Source: PSRI01 sp041484195
GTDB taxonomy: Bacteria > Bacteroidota > Bacteroidia > Chitinophagales > Chitinophagaceae
Length of the DNA stretch: 64,000 bases
Direction: 5' to 3'
Assembly (NCBI GenBank): GCA_041484195.1
Contig: JBGPHC010000019.1
Location: 19,020-83,019, forward strand
Numbering within the stretch: the stretch's first letter is position 1; each line of letters begins with the position of its first letter. The position numbers and the translations under genes were made by a program. Under the pieces are notes generated by a model. It was not told where the DNA came from and searched no databases. It was given only the letters and a program-made list of their open reading frames with translations. Positions 63,809 through 64,000 of the stretch are shown here, piece after piece.

Positions 63809-63882
63809 GGCGGGGTAGCTCAGGCGGTTAGAGCGCAGGATTCATAACCCTGAGGTCTCGGGTTCAACTCCCGATCCCGCTA
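63809..63882 (+). tRNA. tRNA-Met (anticodon CAT), elongator-type
   Basis: A 74-nt cloverleaf: acceptor GGCGGGG with TCCCGCT (G-U at both ends), D arm GCTC/GAGC, anticodon stem CAGGA/CCCTG with loop TTCATAA, variable loop AGGTC, T arm TCGGG-TTCAACT-CCCGA. U8, A14, G18-G19 and the TTC of the T loop are in place. The CAT anticodon is at 63843-63845. The closing pair of the anticodon stem is A31-C39, a mismatch. It lacks the three G-C pairs of an initiator anticodon stem, so elongator Met is preferred; Ile(CAU) cannot be excluded. CCA is not encoded. Confidence 0.88.
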
Positions 63883-63890
63883 CAAATAAG

Positions 63891-63914
63891 GGCCCTAATT
63901 TTTAGGGCCTTTTT
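63891..63914 (+). terminator. Terminator after tRNA-Met
   Basis: GGCCCTAA (63891-63898) and TTAGGGCC (63902-63909) pair perfectly around a 3-base loop and are followed by five T. It lies 8 bp after the tRNA. Confidence 0.85.
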
Positions 63915-64000
63915 GTATTTTGAAACCGGCTATTTAGCAGGTTTTGCTATCCATGATTTATACTGTTTACATTTTATTTTCAGAGTTGCATAAGCAAATC

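Overview
The window looks like a chromosome segment of a Bacteroidota bacterium, most likely of the Chitinophagaceae/Sphingobacteriia side. The evidence is two SusC/SusD outer-membrane loci, a SprA type IX secretion translocon protein next to ruvA, a PorE-like OmpA/TPR protein, a CHU_C-type type IX cargo, futalosine-pathway menaquinone genes, few Shine-Dalgarno sequences, and repeated TAnnTTTG promoter -7 elements. No phage, plasmid, CRISPR array or rRNA was seen.

Region 1 (1-7.4 kb) is a signalling island. Two copies of the same three-gene order lie on the minus strand: small multi-TM membrane protein, one-TM HisKA_3 histidine kinase without a sensor domain, NarL/LuxR response regulator. One copy runs from about 1.7 kb off the left edge; the other is 3592-5706. 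Two orphan response regulators lie on the plus strand (2928, 6724). Their upstream regions share a TAC-N4-GTA box at exactly the same distance from the start codon, together with related TTTTACGA words. This is the most system-like feature of the window.

Region 2 (7.4-18.5 kb) is housekeeping: a class IV aminotransferase, mqnD-mqnB (futalosine menaquinone route), a QueD-type pseudogene with two nonsense codons beside an intact pterin synthase paralogue, folE, fabD, an S41 lipoprotein peptidase, a GNAT acetyltransferase, a Cys/Met-metabolism PLP enzyme, a DinB-like protein, fabH and ruvA.

Region 3 (18.5-42.2 kb) is dominated by envelope functions: sprA (2416 codons, TTG start), a T9SS-sorted PKD protein in an operon with an alpha/beta hydrolase and a DUF4105 (Lnb-type) protein, a PorE-like protein, and a helix-hairpin-helix protein fused to a probable outer-membrane barrel. 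Interleaved are guaB, dprA, queE and folD.

Region 4 (42.2-63.9 kb) holds two SusC/SusD loci, each followed by small lipoproteins and neither with glycosidases or a sigma/anti-sigma pair. Between them are a DUF3467 protein, an ORF6N-domain protein, radC, prs-rplY-pth, a FAH-family protein, a fused 2-oxoacid dehydrogenase E1, and an IS1595-like transposase that has lost its catalytic residues and sits directly upstream of the second locus. A tRNA with a CAT anticodon and its terminator close the window.
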